A stretch of 64,000 nt of DNA, taken from assembly GCF_000721105.1 (NCBI RefSeq), contig NZ_JOEV01000039.1, forward strand, positions 1 to 64,000, written 5' to 3'. The notes under the pieces are model-generated. The model worked only from the letters and a program-made list of their open reading frames with translations, was not told the DNA's origin and made no database searches. Numbering within the stretch: position 1 is the first letter of the stretch; every line of letters begins with the position of its first letter. Positions 1-8,783 of this stretch are shown here, piece after piece. This DNA is from Streptomyces cellulosae. GTDB lineage: Bacteria > Actinomycetota > Actinomycetes > Streptomycetales > Streptomycetaceae. The translations under genes and the position numbers were made by a program.

Positions 1-69
1 GCCCCGGCCGCCGCGCGCGGAGACCCCGCCCCGGCCCCTACACGAGGAACCACCGCTTCTGGCCCGCAC

Positions 70-191
70 CCCCACGCAAGGGCCCCGGCTCTTTCACCCC
101 TGCACCTGAGGAACCACCGCCCGAGCCGTATCCCCACGCAAGGGCCCGGCCCTTTCACTCCCGCACGCGAGGGCCCACCGCCCGAGCCGTA
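70..191. repeat. imperfect tandem direct repeat (period ~62 bp) in pectinesterase leader
   Basis: Two adjacent copies, about 70-130 and 132-191, share the blocks CCCACGCAAGGGCCC, CTTTCAC, GAGG, CCACCGCCCGAGCCGTA. A partial earlier copy (GAGGAACCACCGC) lies at 44-56. The second copy ends just before the Shine-Dalgarno of the first gene. Bases 1-69 otherwise show no gene. Confidence 0.75.
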
Positions 192-209
192 CCCCCAAGG
201 AGCACCCGC

Positions 210-1349
210 ATGCCCTCGCCCCGCCCTCAACTCCCCTTGTCGAGAAGGGGGTTCCTGCTCGCGAGCGCCGGTCTCGGTGTCGGTGCTGCGCTCGCCGTCG
301 GGTCCCCGGCGTCCGCCCTGGCCGCCGCCCGGCCCCGCCCCTTCGGCCGGTACGGGTCGCCCGCCGCCCGTCTCACTCCCCAGACCCTGTACGTCGACCC
401 GCACGGCCACGGCGACTTCACCTCCGTCCAGGCCGCCGTGACGGCCGCGACCGGCAGCGGGTGGACGCTGGTCCTCGCCCCGGGCGTGTACCGGGAGACG
501 GTGGCCGTCGACGTCACCCGGACCGAGGCGACCTGGATCGGCGCCTCGGAGGACCCCCGGGACGTCGTGATCGTGTACGACAACGCGGCCGGCACCCCCA
601 AGCCCGGCGGCGGCACCTACGGCACCACCGGGTCGGCCACCACGACCGTGCAGGCCGCCGGCTTCACCGCCCGCTGGATCACCTTCGCCAACGACTGGCT
701 GCGCGCCGACCACCCCGGCATCAGCGGCACCCAGGCCGTCGCCATCAAGGTCCAGGGCGACCGCTCGGCCTTCCACCACTGCCGCTTCCTCGGCCACCAG
801 GACACCCTCTACGCCGACTCGACGGCGCTCACCGCCTTCGCCCGCCAGTACTACTCACACTGCTACGTCGAGGGCGACGTCGACTTCGTCTTCGGCCGGG
901 CGACCGCCGTGTACGAGAACTGCCACTTCCGCACCCTGAACCGGACCGACCTGACCGCCGCCCCCTACGGCTTCGTCTTCGCGCCCTCGACGGCGGGCGC
1001 CAATCCGCGCGGCTATCTGGTCGTCCGGGGCCGGATCAGCAGCGAGGCACCCGACGGCTTCTACAAGCTGGCCCGCCCCTGGGTGCCCAGCTCCGACACC
1101 ACCGCCCGCCCGATGCTGACCGTCCGCGACACCTGGATGGGCCCCGGCATCGACGCGACCGCGCCCTACACCAACATGTCGGACACCTTCCCATGGCAGA
1201 ACCAGCGGTTCGCCGAGTACCGCGACACCGGGCCGGGAGCACGGATCACGGTTCCGGAGAACCGCCCCCAACTCACGCCCGAACAGGCGAAGTCGGTGAC
1301 CCGGGCGGCCTACCTGGGGGACTGGACTCCCTGGAAGGGGGCGCACTGA
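210..1349 (+). CDS. secreted pectinesterase (pectin methylesterase, CE8)
   Basis: Hydrolyses methyl esters of pectin, giving pectate for the lyases next door; exported. The 379-residue product opens with a twin-arginine signal (SRRGFLL, residues 11-17, then a hydrophobic stretch ending near ALA at 36-39). CE8 hallmarks are in order: GTQAVA (~173-178), GHQDTLY (195-201) with the acid/base Asp, GDVDFVFG (222-229) with the nucleophile Asp, and a later ARPW supplying the active-site Arg. The ATG is chosen because AAGGAG lies at 197-202, a normal 7 bases away. First gene of a run of four plus-strand genes with almost no gaps (the next starts one base after the stop), so very likely an operon. Family assignment is firm; the substrate is inferred from the family. 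Confidence 0.95.
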   Translation: MPSPRPQLPLSRRGFLLASAGLGVGAALAVGSPASALAAARPRPFGRYGSPAARLTPQTLYVDPHGHGDFTSVQAAVTAATGSGWTLVLAPGVYRETVAVDVTRTEATWIGASEDPRDVVIVYDNAAGTPKPGGGTYGTTGSATTTVQAAGFTARWITFANDWLRADHPGISGTQAVAIKVQGDRSAFHHCRFLGHQDTLYADSTALTAFARQYYSHCYVEGDVDFVFGRATAVYENCHFRTLNRTDLTAAPYGFVFAPSTAGANPRGYLVVRGRISSEAPDGFYKLARPWVPSSDTTARPMLTVRDTWMGPGIDATAPYTNMSDTFPWQNQRFAEYRDTGPGARITVPENRPQLTPEQAKSVTRAAYLGDWTPWKGAH

Positions 1350-1350
1350 G

Positions 1351-2436
1351 ATGCGCAGGCGCACCCTCCTCGCGGGCATCACCGCCGGACTCGTGGCGAC
1401 CGGTGCGGGCGCCGGCCCGGCTCTGGCCAAGGGCTCGACTCCCGCCACCGGCTCGACTCCCGCCACCGGCCCGGCTCCCGCCACCGGCCGCCGTGTCCTG
1501 CACGTCCGCCCGGGCGACTCCGTGCAGGCGGCCGTGGACGCGGTGACCGGGCCCGGCTGGACGATCGTCGTGCACCCGGGGACATACCGAGAGGTCGTCG
1601 ACGTCCCGCCCGCCGCGGCCGAGTTGACCCTGCGCGGCGCCACCCGTGACCCGCGTGACGCCGTCATCGTCTACAACAACGCCAACGGCACCCAGAAGCC
1701 CGACGGTTCGGGAACGTACGGCACGGCCGGCTCGGCCACCTTCACCTCGGCGGCGCCCGGACTGACCGTCCGCGACCTCACCCTCGCCAACGACTGGCTG
1801 CGCGCCGACCACCCCGAGATCACCGGAACCCAGGCGGTGGCCGCGTACACCTACGGCGACCGCACCCACTTCGAGAACGTGCGGCTGCTGGCCCACCAGG
1901 ACACTCTCTTCGTCGAGACGACCGCGCTGGACGTCTTCGGCCGGCAGTACTTCCACCGCTGCTACATCGAGGGGGACGTCGACTTCGTCTTCGGCCGGGC
2001 CACCGCCGTCTTCGAGGACTGCCACTTCCACACCCTGCGACGGGACGTGGCCTTCACGCCCAAGGGCATGGTCTTCGCCCCGTCCACGGCCCGCGCCAAC
2101 CCGCACGGCATCCTCGCCCTCCGCTGCCGGATCACCTCCGGCGCCGAGGACGGGGCGTACAAGCTGGCCCGGCCGTGGGTGCCGACGTACGAGACGACCG
2201 CCTGGCCGTCCCTCGTCGTGCGCGAGACACGGATCGGGCCGGGGATCGACGCGGTGACGCCGTACACCAACATGCGGGAGGCGTATCCCTGGCAGACCAT
2301 GCGGTTCAGGGAGTACCGCAACACCGGGCCCGGAGCCGCGATCACGGTCCCGGAGAACCGGCCGCAACTGACCGCCGCCGAAGCCGGGTCGCACACCAAG
2401 CGCACCTACCTGGGCGACTGGCGGCCCCATGCGTAA
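1351..2436 (+). CDS. secreted pectinesterase (CE8), second copy
   Basis: A 361-residue paralogue of the preceding gene with the same active-site set: GTQAVA, AHQDTLF, GDVDFVFG, and ARPW. It starts one base after the upstream stop. The N terminus MRRRTLLAG... is a probable Tat or Sec signal ending near ALA. Directly after it comes a repetitive low-complexity linker, GSTPAT-GSTPAT-GPAPAT, encoded by three 18-bp tandem units. The two enzymes match along their length (for example NDWLRADHP and the ITVPENRPQLT tail), so local gene duplication is the simplest explanation. Its last 8 bases overlap the next gene, pointing to translational coupling. Confidence 0.94.
   Translation: MRRRTLLAGITAGLVATGAGAGPALAKGSTPATGSTPATGPAPATGRRVLHVRPGDSVQAAVDAVTGPGWTIVVHPGTYREVVDVPPAAAELTLRGATRDPRDAVIVYNNANGTQKPDGSGTYGTAGSATFTSAAPGLTVRDLTLANDWLRADHPEITGTQAVAAYTYGDRTHFENVRLLAHQDTLFVETTALDVFGRQYFHRCYIEGDVDFVFGRATAVFEDCHFHTLRRDVAFTPKGMVFAPSTARANPHGILALRCRITSGAEDGAYKLARPWVPTYETTAWPSLVVRETRIGPGIDAVTPYTNMREAYPWQTMRFREYRNTGPGAAITVPENRPQLTAAEAGSHTKRTYLGDWRPHA
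1432..1485 (+). repeat. 18-bp tandem repeat x3 inside pectinesterase 2 linker
   Basis: Units 1432-1449, 1450-1467 and 1468-1485 read GGCTCGACTCCCGCCACC, the same again, then GGCCCGGCTCCCGCCACC. They encode Gly-Ser-Thr-Pro-Ala-Thr twice, then a variant. The repeat sits between the signal peptide and the catalytic beta-helix. Confidence 0.9.
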
Positions 2437-3730
2437 GGTCATCGCTCTCCTGGCGTGCGCCTGCCTGGGCCTGCTCCTCCCCGCTCCGGCCTCCGCGGCC
2501 GGGCGCGCCCCCGCCGGCTGGGCCGCCTCCGCCGGGCGCGCCCCCGTCGGCTGGGCCGCCACCGGCACCGGCACCACCGGAGGCGCCGGCGGCACCACCT
2601 GGACGGTGCACACCCGCGCCGAACTGAAGGAGGCCCTGGCCAACGGGGGCGACCCCACCGCACCCAAGGTGATCCGGGTCGTCGGCGCAGTCAACGGCCA
2701 CGAGGCGGACGACGGTTCCCTGCTCGGCGAGCAGGACTACGCGCCCGGATACGACCTGGCCCGGTACCTGTCCTGTTTCGGCGAGGACGGCTCGACCTGG
2801 TCCGACACCCGCTACGACTACTGCAAGCAGCAGCGCGCCCTGCGCCAGACCGGGTCGAACAAGGAGAAGGCGCAGATCCAGCTGACGGTGCCGAGCAACA
2901 CCACGCTCGTCGGCGTCGGCGGCGACGCCCGGCTCCTCGGGGTGTTCCTGACGGTCAACACCGGTACGAACATCATCGTCCGGAACCTCCGACTGGAGGC
3001 GCCCGTCGACCACTTCACCAGCTGGTCCCCGGACGACGGCACCCAGGGCAGCTGGAACGCCCGCTTCGACGCGATGACCGTGATCACCGGGAAGAACATC
3101 TGGGTCGACCACTGCACCTTCACCGACGGCCGCTTCCCGGACCGCGAGGCGCCCCTCGGCTTCCACGGGAAGCACGTCCAGCGGCACGACGGACTGCTGG
3201 ACATCGAGGACGGATCCGACTTCGTCACCGTCTCCGACAGCCGGTTCGCCGACCACGACAAGGCGCTCCTCATCGGCTCGGGGGACGGGCGCGGCGACCG
3301 CGACCGCGGCCACCTCAAGGTGACCTTCGTCCGCAACCTCTTCACCGACATCGTGCAGCGCGGCCCCCGGGTCCGCTTCGGACAGGTGCACGTCGTCAAC
3401 AACGTCTACCGGGGGCGGGCCGCCGACACTCTCTACGCGCTCGGCGTCGGCGTGGAGTCGTCGATCTACTCCGAGCGCAACGTCTTCACCTATCCGAAGG
3501 GCTCCCCGGCCCTCGCGATCGCGGCCTACGGCGGTGCGCACGTCCGGGACACCGGCTCCTGGTTCAACGGCCGCCCCGCCCGCCTGAACACCGTCGCGAA
3601 CGGCCTCGGCCTGAGCACGGAGGTCGGCTGGGACCCCGCCGACGCCTACGCCTACCGGCCGCTCACGTCCCGATCGGCGGTCGAGCACTACGTCCTGACC
3701 CACGCCGGAACCGGGAGACAGTATGGGTGA
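2429..3730 (+). CDS. secreted pectate lyase, PL1 family
   Basis: Cleaves de-esterified polygalacturonate by beta-elimination, the step after the two pectinesterases. The 433-residue protein has a Sec-type signal (MRKVIALLACACLGLLLPAPASA), a short repetitive linker (AGRAPxGWAA twice), then a right-handed beta-helix. PL1 signatures are the vWiDH-type motif WVDHCTF (~residue 225) and the RxPxxR motif RGPRVRFG (~residue 311) that holds the catalytic Arg. A calcium-site Asp cluster (DGLLDIEDGSDFVTV) lies between them. Its start overlaps the upstream gene by 8 bases and its end overlaps the next by 8 bases, so it belongs to the same transcript. Confidence 0.95.
   Translation: MRKVIALLACACLGLLLPAPASAAGRAPAGWAASAGRAPVGWAATGTGTTGGAGGTTWTVHTRAELKEALANGGDPTAPKVIRVVGAVNGHEADDGSLLGEQDYAPGYDLARYLSCFGEDGSTWSDTRYDYCKQQRALRQTGSNKEKAQIQLTVPSNTTLVGVGGDARLLGVFLTVNTGTNIIVRNLRLEAPVDHFTSWSPDDGTQGSWNARFDAMTVITGKNIWVDHCTFTDGRFPDREAPLGFHGKHVQRHDGLLDIEDGSDFVTVSDSRFADHDKALLIGSGDGRGDRDRGHLKVTFVRNLFTDIVQRGPRVRFGQVHVVNNVYRGRAADTLYALGVGVESSIYSERNVFTYPKGSPALAIAAYGGAHVRDTGSWFNGRPARLNTVANGLGLSTEVGWDPADAYAYRPLTSRSAVEHYVLTHAGTGRQYG
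2498..2563 (+). repeat. 33-bp tandem repeat x2 inside pectate lyase linker
   Basis: Units 2498-2530 and 2531-2563 differ at only two or three bases and encode AGRAPAGWAAS then AGRAPVGWAAT, immediately after the signal peptide cleavage region. Confidence 0.9.
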
Positions 3731-4931
3731 ACTGTTCGGCCGCAGGACCTTCGTCGCGTCCGCAGCGGCGGCCGCGATCCTCGGAGGAGCGGCGGGAGGC
3801 TCCGAGGCGGCGGGAGGTTCCGAGGCGGCGGGAGGTTCCGAGGCCGCGGGGACCTCCGAGACCGGAGACCTCGTGGGCGGCAATCTCCCCGACTTCCACC
3901 CGGCGTTGAAGGCCGAGCTGACCTTCCCCCTCGCCTGGGGCACCTCACCCGTCCGGGACTTCCGTGCCTGGCGCCGCGCCGCCCGTTCCACCGTCGAGGA
4001 GCACCTCCTCGTCGACCGGCAGCACGGGACGCCGTACGCGCCGCAGTTCACTGAGGGGCCCCAAGGCGAGGGATACAGACGACAGTTGGTGACCCTCTCC
4101 CTCACCCGCTACGAACGTGTCCGCGGGACCCTGCTCACCCCGGACGGCCCCGGCCCCTTCCCGGCCGTACTGCTCCTCCACGACCACGGGGCCACGTTCG
4201 ACATCGGCAAGGAGAAACTCGTCCGCCCCTGGTACGACGACACCCGGCTCGCCTCCGCGCAGGTCTGGGCGGACAAGTACTTCAGCGGACGCTTCGTCGG
4301 TGACGAACTCGCCCGGCGCGGCTACGTCGTCCTGTGCCTGGACGCGCCCGGCTGGGGCGACCGCGGGCCCGTCACCTACGACCAGCAGCAGGCCCTCGCC
4401 TCCAACTTCTACAACCTGGGCTCCTCCCTCGCCGGTCTCATGGCTCGCGAGGACGCCCGCGCCGCCGGGTTCCTGGCCGGCCTCGACCGGGTGGACGCAC
4501 GCCGGGTCGCCGCCGTCGGCTTCTCCATGGGCGCCTACCGCGCCTGGCAGACGGCCGCGCTGACCGACGACATCGCGGCGGCCGCCTCCGTCTGCTGGAT
4601 GACCGGCCTGAAGGACATGATGGTGCCCGGCAACAACACGCTGCGCGGGCAGTCGTCGTACTACATGCTCCACCCCGGGCTCGCCCGGCACCTCGACATC
4701 CCCGACGTGGCGAGCATCACCGCCCCCAGGCCGATGCTCTTCTTCAACGGCGGCCAGGACACCCTCTTCCCCGCAGACGGGGTACGGGTGGCCCACGACA
4801 AGCTGCGCGCCGTCTGGCGCTCGCGCCACGCCGAGGAGCGGTTGCACCTCAAGACCTGGCCCGACCTCGGCCACGTCTTCGTCGACCGCATGCAGGACGA
4901 GGTCTTCACCTGGCTGGACCGCGTCCTCTGA
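3723..4931 (+). CDS. secreted alpha/beta-hydrolase esterase (dienelactone hydrolase/acetyl xylan esterase-like)
   Basis: A 402-residue serine hydrolase with a predicted N-terminal signal (RRTFVASAAAAAILGG), then an unusual AGGSEA repeat linker. The nucleophile elbow is GFSMG (~residues 266-270). The HDHG near 158-161 fits the oxyanion region, FFNGGQDTLFP supplies the acid Asp, and DLGHVF (~382) the His. The fold and spacing match dienelactone-hydrolase/AXE1-like esterases. As last gene of the pectin operon it is a reasonable candidate for removing acetyl groups from pectin or hemicellulose, but substrate is inference. It overlaps the pectate lyase by 8 bases. Confidence 0.82.
   Translation: MGELFGRRTFVASAAAAAILGGAAGGSEAAGGSEAAGGSEAAGTSETGDLVGGNLPDFHPALKAELTFPLAWGTSPVRDFRAWRRAARSTVEEHLLVDRQHGTPYAPQFTEGPQGEGYRRQLVTLSLTRYERVRGTLLTPDGPGPFPAVLLLHDHGATFDIGKEKLVRPWYDDTRLASAQVWADKYFSGRFVGDELARRGYVVLCLDAPGWGDRGPVTYDQQQALASNFYNLGSSLAGLMAREDARAAGFLAGLDRVDARRVAAVGFSMGAYRAWQTAALTDDIAAAASVCWMTGLKDMMVPGNNTLRGQSSYYMLHPGLARHLDIPDVASITAPRPMLFFNGGQDTLFPADGVRVAHDKLRAVWRSRHAEERLHLKTWPDLGHVFVDRMQDEVFTWLDRVL
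3792..3860 (+). repeat. 18-bp tandem repeat (3 full copies and a partial) inside esterase linker
   Basis: Units 3792-3809, 3810-3827 and 3828-3845 plus a degenerate 3846-3860 encode AGGSEA three times then AGTSE, between signal peptide and catalytic domain. Confidence 0.9.
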
Positions 4932-4937
4932 CCGTTC

Positions 4938-6566
4938 CTAATCAGTGAGCAGGAGTGAGTCTTGTACCCATACCAGGTCACTGCGGGCATCCCGAACGGT
5001 TTTGGGTGTCCTGGTCGCCCGCGTTCTCGCCGCGTCCGGCGACACGCATCTAGTGCGTGGTCCGGGGATGCGGGGGCGGGTTTCCTCACGCCCGAAAGCC
5101 TCCGGTCCGGCCTGGACGGTCCGATGCCCCTGCACATCACTCTGGTGTGCAGGGGGCGGTGTCGTCCGTCGCCGGATCGGATGCCCTTGAGCGCGTCGTC
5201 CGATCGCGATGCTCGCCGCATCGTGACGGGTGGTCTTACGGTTCTTGCCGGTGAGAGGCTTCTGCCAGTGCTGCGCGCCCCACTTGCTGGTGTATGCCGG
5301 GTCCACTGCAATAACGCTGATACCCGTCTGGTCGGCCATGGAGGCCAGCCGGGCGCGGAGGCGGCCGGTGGGCATGCCGGAGATCAACTGCCGGAACCGG
5401 CGTTTACGGCCGTGCTTCTCGCGGGTCTTCTCCGCCGCGAAATCCAGATCCTCGACCGCGACGGCCTTCACGCCGCACGACTTCGCCCAGTGCAGCAACC
5501 GGGACAGGGCATGTCGCACTTGGGCGTCACGGTGACCGGCCGAGCCGGACAGGTCGTAGAAGAAGCGGCGCGGGGCACCGATCGGGTTGCCGTGCATGTC
5601 CAGGCGCCAGGCGGCGAGGTGGTCGGCGTTCATGTCGACGCCGATCACGCCGTGCGCGAGGGCGGCGGCCATCGGGATGGTCGGGGATACCGGGATCTGC
5701 CAGGATGCGGTCAGATACCAGCGCCCGCGCTGGACGTCGTAGTGGATGCGGTAGGCGATGGCCCGGTTGGCCTCGGCCCGGTCCGCCCACTCCGGTCCCC
5801 GGTGCGCGAAGCTCACCCGGCCGGCCAGCACGTACCGGCCCTGCGGGGCGTTCGTCAGTTCCTTCAGCGGGGCGGGCAGCTTGATGCTGATCTCACCGTC
5901 CGGGCTGACACGGAGCGTCTCGTTCCCGAACCGCTTCCCGCTCTCGCCGTCGGCCTGCACAAACCAGCGTGCGGCCTGCCACTGCCGGCGCCAGTCGGCC
6001 TCGGTGAGCTGTGCGGCGCACAGGTGGTGGCGGGTGCGGGCCAGACGCTTGCCGCCCCGTACGACGTGCACGATCCCCAACTTATGGTCGGCTCGTGCCT
6101 GCTCCAGCCGGTCCTGAAGGACGTGCAGGCGGCGGGTTTTGGCGTGCCACTCCCGCCTGCTGCGGTAGCCACCCGGCGCCCGCTTGCTGCCCTTGTCCCC
6201 CAGGGGCAGGGACAGCCGATGCCGGATGGTGCTGATACCGGCTTCCAGGTTCTGGATGTGGGCGAGCTGTCCGCGCCGGGCCAGCGCCCACTGATCATGG
6301 CTGGCCTTCGTGATCGCGCCCGCCCACCGCGACGACGACACCGGCGTCAGCTCCCGCTTGCGTACCGCCCACGCCTGACCGTCGTGGTCGAGGGCGTCCC
6401 GGCAGCGGGCCTTCAGGTCACGGGAGGCCAGCGAGCCCAGATGCGCGCCGACCTGCCGCAGTACCTCTTCATCGGCCGGCGTGAGCTGCTTGAGCCGGGT
6501 ACGGACCGCGACAGCGGATGGCCCGGGTGCGACGAACGGCGCCGCAAGCGTGCGCAGCCCACCCAT
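4938..6566 (-). CDS. TnpB-like RuvC nuclease of an IS200/IS605-type element, no tnpA
   Basis: The 542-residue protein has an N-terminal basic helical region, a middle domain, and a RuvC core with all three acidic positions: IGVD (D311), VAVEDLDF (E372), TTRHDAAS (D449). TnpB proteins are RNA-guided nucleases of IS200/IS605 transposons. Two things are odd. First, the CxxC...CxxC zinc ribbon normally found between the second and third acidic residues is absent: there is no cysteine between 372 and 449. Second, the last ~80 residues are Pro/Arg/Thr-rich and look non-globular, as expected if the 3' end mainly encodes the guide-scaffold (omega/re) RNA and element right end. No TnpA transposase is nearby. 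The ORF ends 6 bases past the esterase stop, so the element seems to have landed between pectin genes. Confidence 0.8.
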   Translation of the reverse strand: MGGLRTLAAPFVAPGPSAVAVRTRLKQLTPADEEVLRQVGAHLGSLASRDLKARCRDALDHDGQAWAVRKRELTPVSSSRWAGAITKASHDQWALARRGQLAHIQNLEAGISTIRHRLSLPLGDKGSKRAPGGYRSRREWHAKTRRLHVLQDRLEQARADHKLGIVHVVRGGKRLARTRHHLCAAQLTEADWRRQWQAARWFVQADGESGKRFGNETLRVSPDGEISIKLPAPLKELTNAPQGRYVLAGRVSFAHRGPEWADRAEANRAIAYRIHYDVQRGRWYLTASWQIPVSPTIPMAAALAHGVIGVDMNADHLAAWRLDMHGNPIGAPRRFFYDLSGSAGHRDAQVRHALSRLLHWAKSCGVKAVAVEDLDFAAEKTREKHGRKRRFRQLISGMPTGRLRARLASMADQTGISVIAVDPAYTSKWGAQHWQKPLTGKNRKTTRHDAASIAIGRRAQGHPIRRRTTPPPAHQSDVQGHRTVQAGPEAFGREETRPRIPGPRTRCVSPDAARTRATRTPKTVRDARSDLVWVQDSLLLTD

Positions 6567-6757
6567 CCCGCACCCCCTTGGCAGCCCTCGACAATCCGGT
6601 CATCACACCCAACGAGCACCGCCCGGAAAGGTCACACATTCGACAGGGGAACCCCTATTTCCGTCCCGGAAGGGCAGTGCAGAGCTCGTGCTCAGTCAAC
6701 CCCCAACAGTTCCCAACCCCCACAACCACACCCCCACGACGTAAAGGACCGCACTCC

Positions 6758-7873
6758 ATGTCTCGTCGTACCGCTCTCACCACCCTCGGCACGGCCCTCG
6801 CCCTCGGCGCCGGCCTCGCGTTGCTCCCCACCCAGGCCCAGGCCGCGACCGTGGTCGTCAGTACCTCGACCGACCTGTCCAACGCCCTGAAGAACGCCAC
6901 CGCCGGCACCGTCATCCAGGTCCGCGGCGGCACCTACTACCCGACCGCCACGCTCCAGTCCACGGCCAACGGCACCTCCTCGGCGCCGATCACGCTCACC
7001 GCGTACGGCTCGGAGACCGTGAAGATCGACGGCTCGTCGCTGCCCGACGGCGACTGGATCTTCAAGCTGACCGCCGACTACTGGAACGTCTCCAACCTCA
7101 CCTTCCAGAACTCCCCGGACAGCGCGGTCGTCTGCCAGTCCTGCACCGGAACGGTGTGGAACAACATCAAGACCATCAACGGCGGCGACTCCGGTTTCAC
7201 GCTCACCGGGGACGGCACGGTCAACAACACCGTGAAGAACATCGACAGTTACGGCCACTACGACGCCGCCAATCACGGCGAGAACGCCGACGGCATCGCC
7301 GTGAAGTTCGGCTCCGGCACCGGCAACCTCATCACCGGGGCCCGCCTCTACAACAACTCGGACGACGGTCTGGACTTCTGGTCCTTCTCCTCGCCCGTCA
7401 CCGTCGAGCACACCTGGGCCATGGGCAACGGCAAGAACCGCTGGTCCGACTCGGCCTTCGCGGGCGACGGCAACGGTTACAAGCTGGGCGGCGACGGCGA
7501 GGTCGTCGCGCACGTCATCAACAACTCGGCGGCCTGGGACAACGCGGGCAACGGCTTCACCGAGAACTCCAACAAGGGCGCGATCGTCATCAACCGCACC
7601 ACCGCCTACGCCAACGCCAAGTGGGGCTACTACTTCGCCACCGGCGTGGCCAAGCTGGGCAAGAACCTCGCCGTGAGCAACGGCGGCGGCTCCGTCAGCA
7701 AGAACTCCTCGGTCGCCTCCTCCGGCAACAACTGGGACAGCGGCGTCAGCACGCCCGCCTTCAAGTCGACGGACGCGAGCAGCACGTACAACGCCCGCAG
7801 TTCGAGCGGCACATTGCCCGCGACCACGTTCCTGACCACGGGCTCGACCACCATCGGCGCGACGATGAACTGA
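6758..7873 (+). CDS. secreted pectate lyase-like parallel beta-helix enzyme (PL9 type)
   Basis: 371 residues with a clear signal peptide (MSRRTALTTLGTALALGAG... ending AQA), then a right-handed parallel beta-helix. The block HGENADGIAVKFGSGTG...NNSDDGLDFW, followed by VTVEHTWAMGNG and GNGYKLGGDG, is characteristic of PL9 endo-pectate lyases, in which the DDG segment helps bind calcium. The ATG at 6758 is preferred over upstream in-frame starts because the signal peptide begins there and AAAGGA lies about 10 bases upstream. About 190 bp separate it from the divergent tnpB-like gene, so it has its own promoter. A close paralogue lies at 11187. Confidence 0.9.
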   Translation: MSRRTALTTLGTALALGAGLALLPTQAQAATVVVSTSTDLSNALKNATAGTVIQVRGGTYYPTATLQSTANGTSSAPITLTAYGSETVKIDGSSLPDGDWIFKLTADYWNVSNLTFQNSPDSAVVCQSCTGTVWNNIKTINGGDSGFTLTGDGTVNNTVKNIDSYGHYDAANHGENADGIAVKFGSGTGNLITGARLYNNSDDGLDFWSFSSPVTVEHTWAMGNGKNRWSDSAFAGDGNGYKLGGDGEVVAHVINNSAAWDNAGNGFTENSNKGAIVINRTTAYANAKWGYYFATGVAKLGKNLAVSNGGGSVSKNSSVASSGNNWDSGVSTPAFKSTDASSTYNARSSSGTLPATTFLTTGSTTIGATMN

Positions 7874-7982
7874 CGACGGACCGTCCGGCTCAGGGTGCTT
7901 GACCCGTTTTTTGCCTGTGAGAGAGGTATCGATCGGGCAACGGGTCTCGCGCCCACCGGGGTGACGCGCGTAGAAACCTGTC

Positions 7983-8780
7983 ATGCATAAGCCACTGCGT
8001 ATCGCGGCCATCGCCGCAGCCTGCGCCCTCGCCGGCGGTGCCCTCTACGGCGCCGGTGCGGCCACCGCCGGTCAGTCCACGGCGAACTCCACGCACGAGC
8101 CCTACAACATCGGGCTCCTGGTGAAGGACATCGACACCTACTACGGCACCGCCGCCGACGCGAACGGCGTGTACCAGGCGTCCCCGGACAGTCCGTACGC
8201 CAAGGACCTCGCGCGGATCGACAGCGCCGCCAAGAAGTACATCGACCAGGCGGCCCGCAAGGCCCACCACAGGGGAGACAAGCCCGCGGTCGTCTTCGAC
8301 ATCGACGACACGCTGCTGCTCAGCCTCGACTACGAGAAGCGCTACAACTACACGTACAACGCCACCACGTGGGCCGACTACGTCAACAGGGCCGACCGCC
8401 CGGGAGTCTTCGGCAGTGCCGAGCTGGTGAAGTACGCCGACAAGAAGGGTGTCGAGGTCTTCTACAACTCCGGCCTGAGCGAGGCGCAGCGCTCCGCCGC
8501 GGTCGAGAACCTGAAGAAGATCGGCGCCGATGTGAACCTCGACGCCGACCACGTGTTCCTCAAGGACAAGGCCAACCCGCCGTCCTACCTGAGCGCCTGC
8601 GCCACCCCCGGCACCTGGACCTGCACGACCGTGCAGTACAAGGGCGGCACCCGGGAGCACATCGAGAAGGACCTCGGGTACGACATCGTCGCCAACTTCG
8701 GCGACCAGTACTCCGACCTCGACGGCGGCTACGCCGACCGGACGTACAAGCTGCCGAACCCGACGTACTTCGTCAGCTAG
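7983..8780 (+). CDS. secreted HAD-superfamily acid phosphatase (class IIIB/plant acid phosphatase-like)
   Basis: 265 residues with a signal peptide (MHKPLRIAAIAAACALAGGALYG). The HAD motif I FDIDDT (~105-110) gives the nucleophile Asp and the +2 Asp; a later NFGDQYSD matches motif III/IV. Predicted to hydrolyse phosphomonoesters outside the cell. No Shine-Dalgarno is visible; TAGAAA at 7971-7976 is spaced as a -10 box for a leaderless transcript starting at the ATG, but no -35 is obvious. It converges on the GH43 gene with a 3-base gap. Confidence 0.85.
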   Translation: MHKPLRIAAIAAACALAGGALYGAGAATAGQSTANSTHEPYNIGLLVKDIDTYYGTAADANGVYQASPDSPYAKDLARIDSAAKKYIDQAARKAHHRGDKPAVVFDIDDTLLLSLDYEKRYNYTYNATTWADYVNRADRPGVFGSAELVKYADKKGVEVFYNSGLSEAQRSAAVENLKKIGADVNLDADHVFLKDKANPPSYLSACATPGTWTCTTVQYKGGTREHIEKDLGYDIVANFGDQYSDLDGGYADRTYKLPNPTYFVS

Positions 8781-8783
8781 CGG

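Noticed and set aside
4938..6757. Complete active IS200/IS605 transposon
   Set aside because: No tnpA is present and I could not define matching left and right end hairpins, so only the tnpB-like gene is reported.
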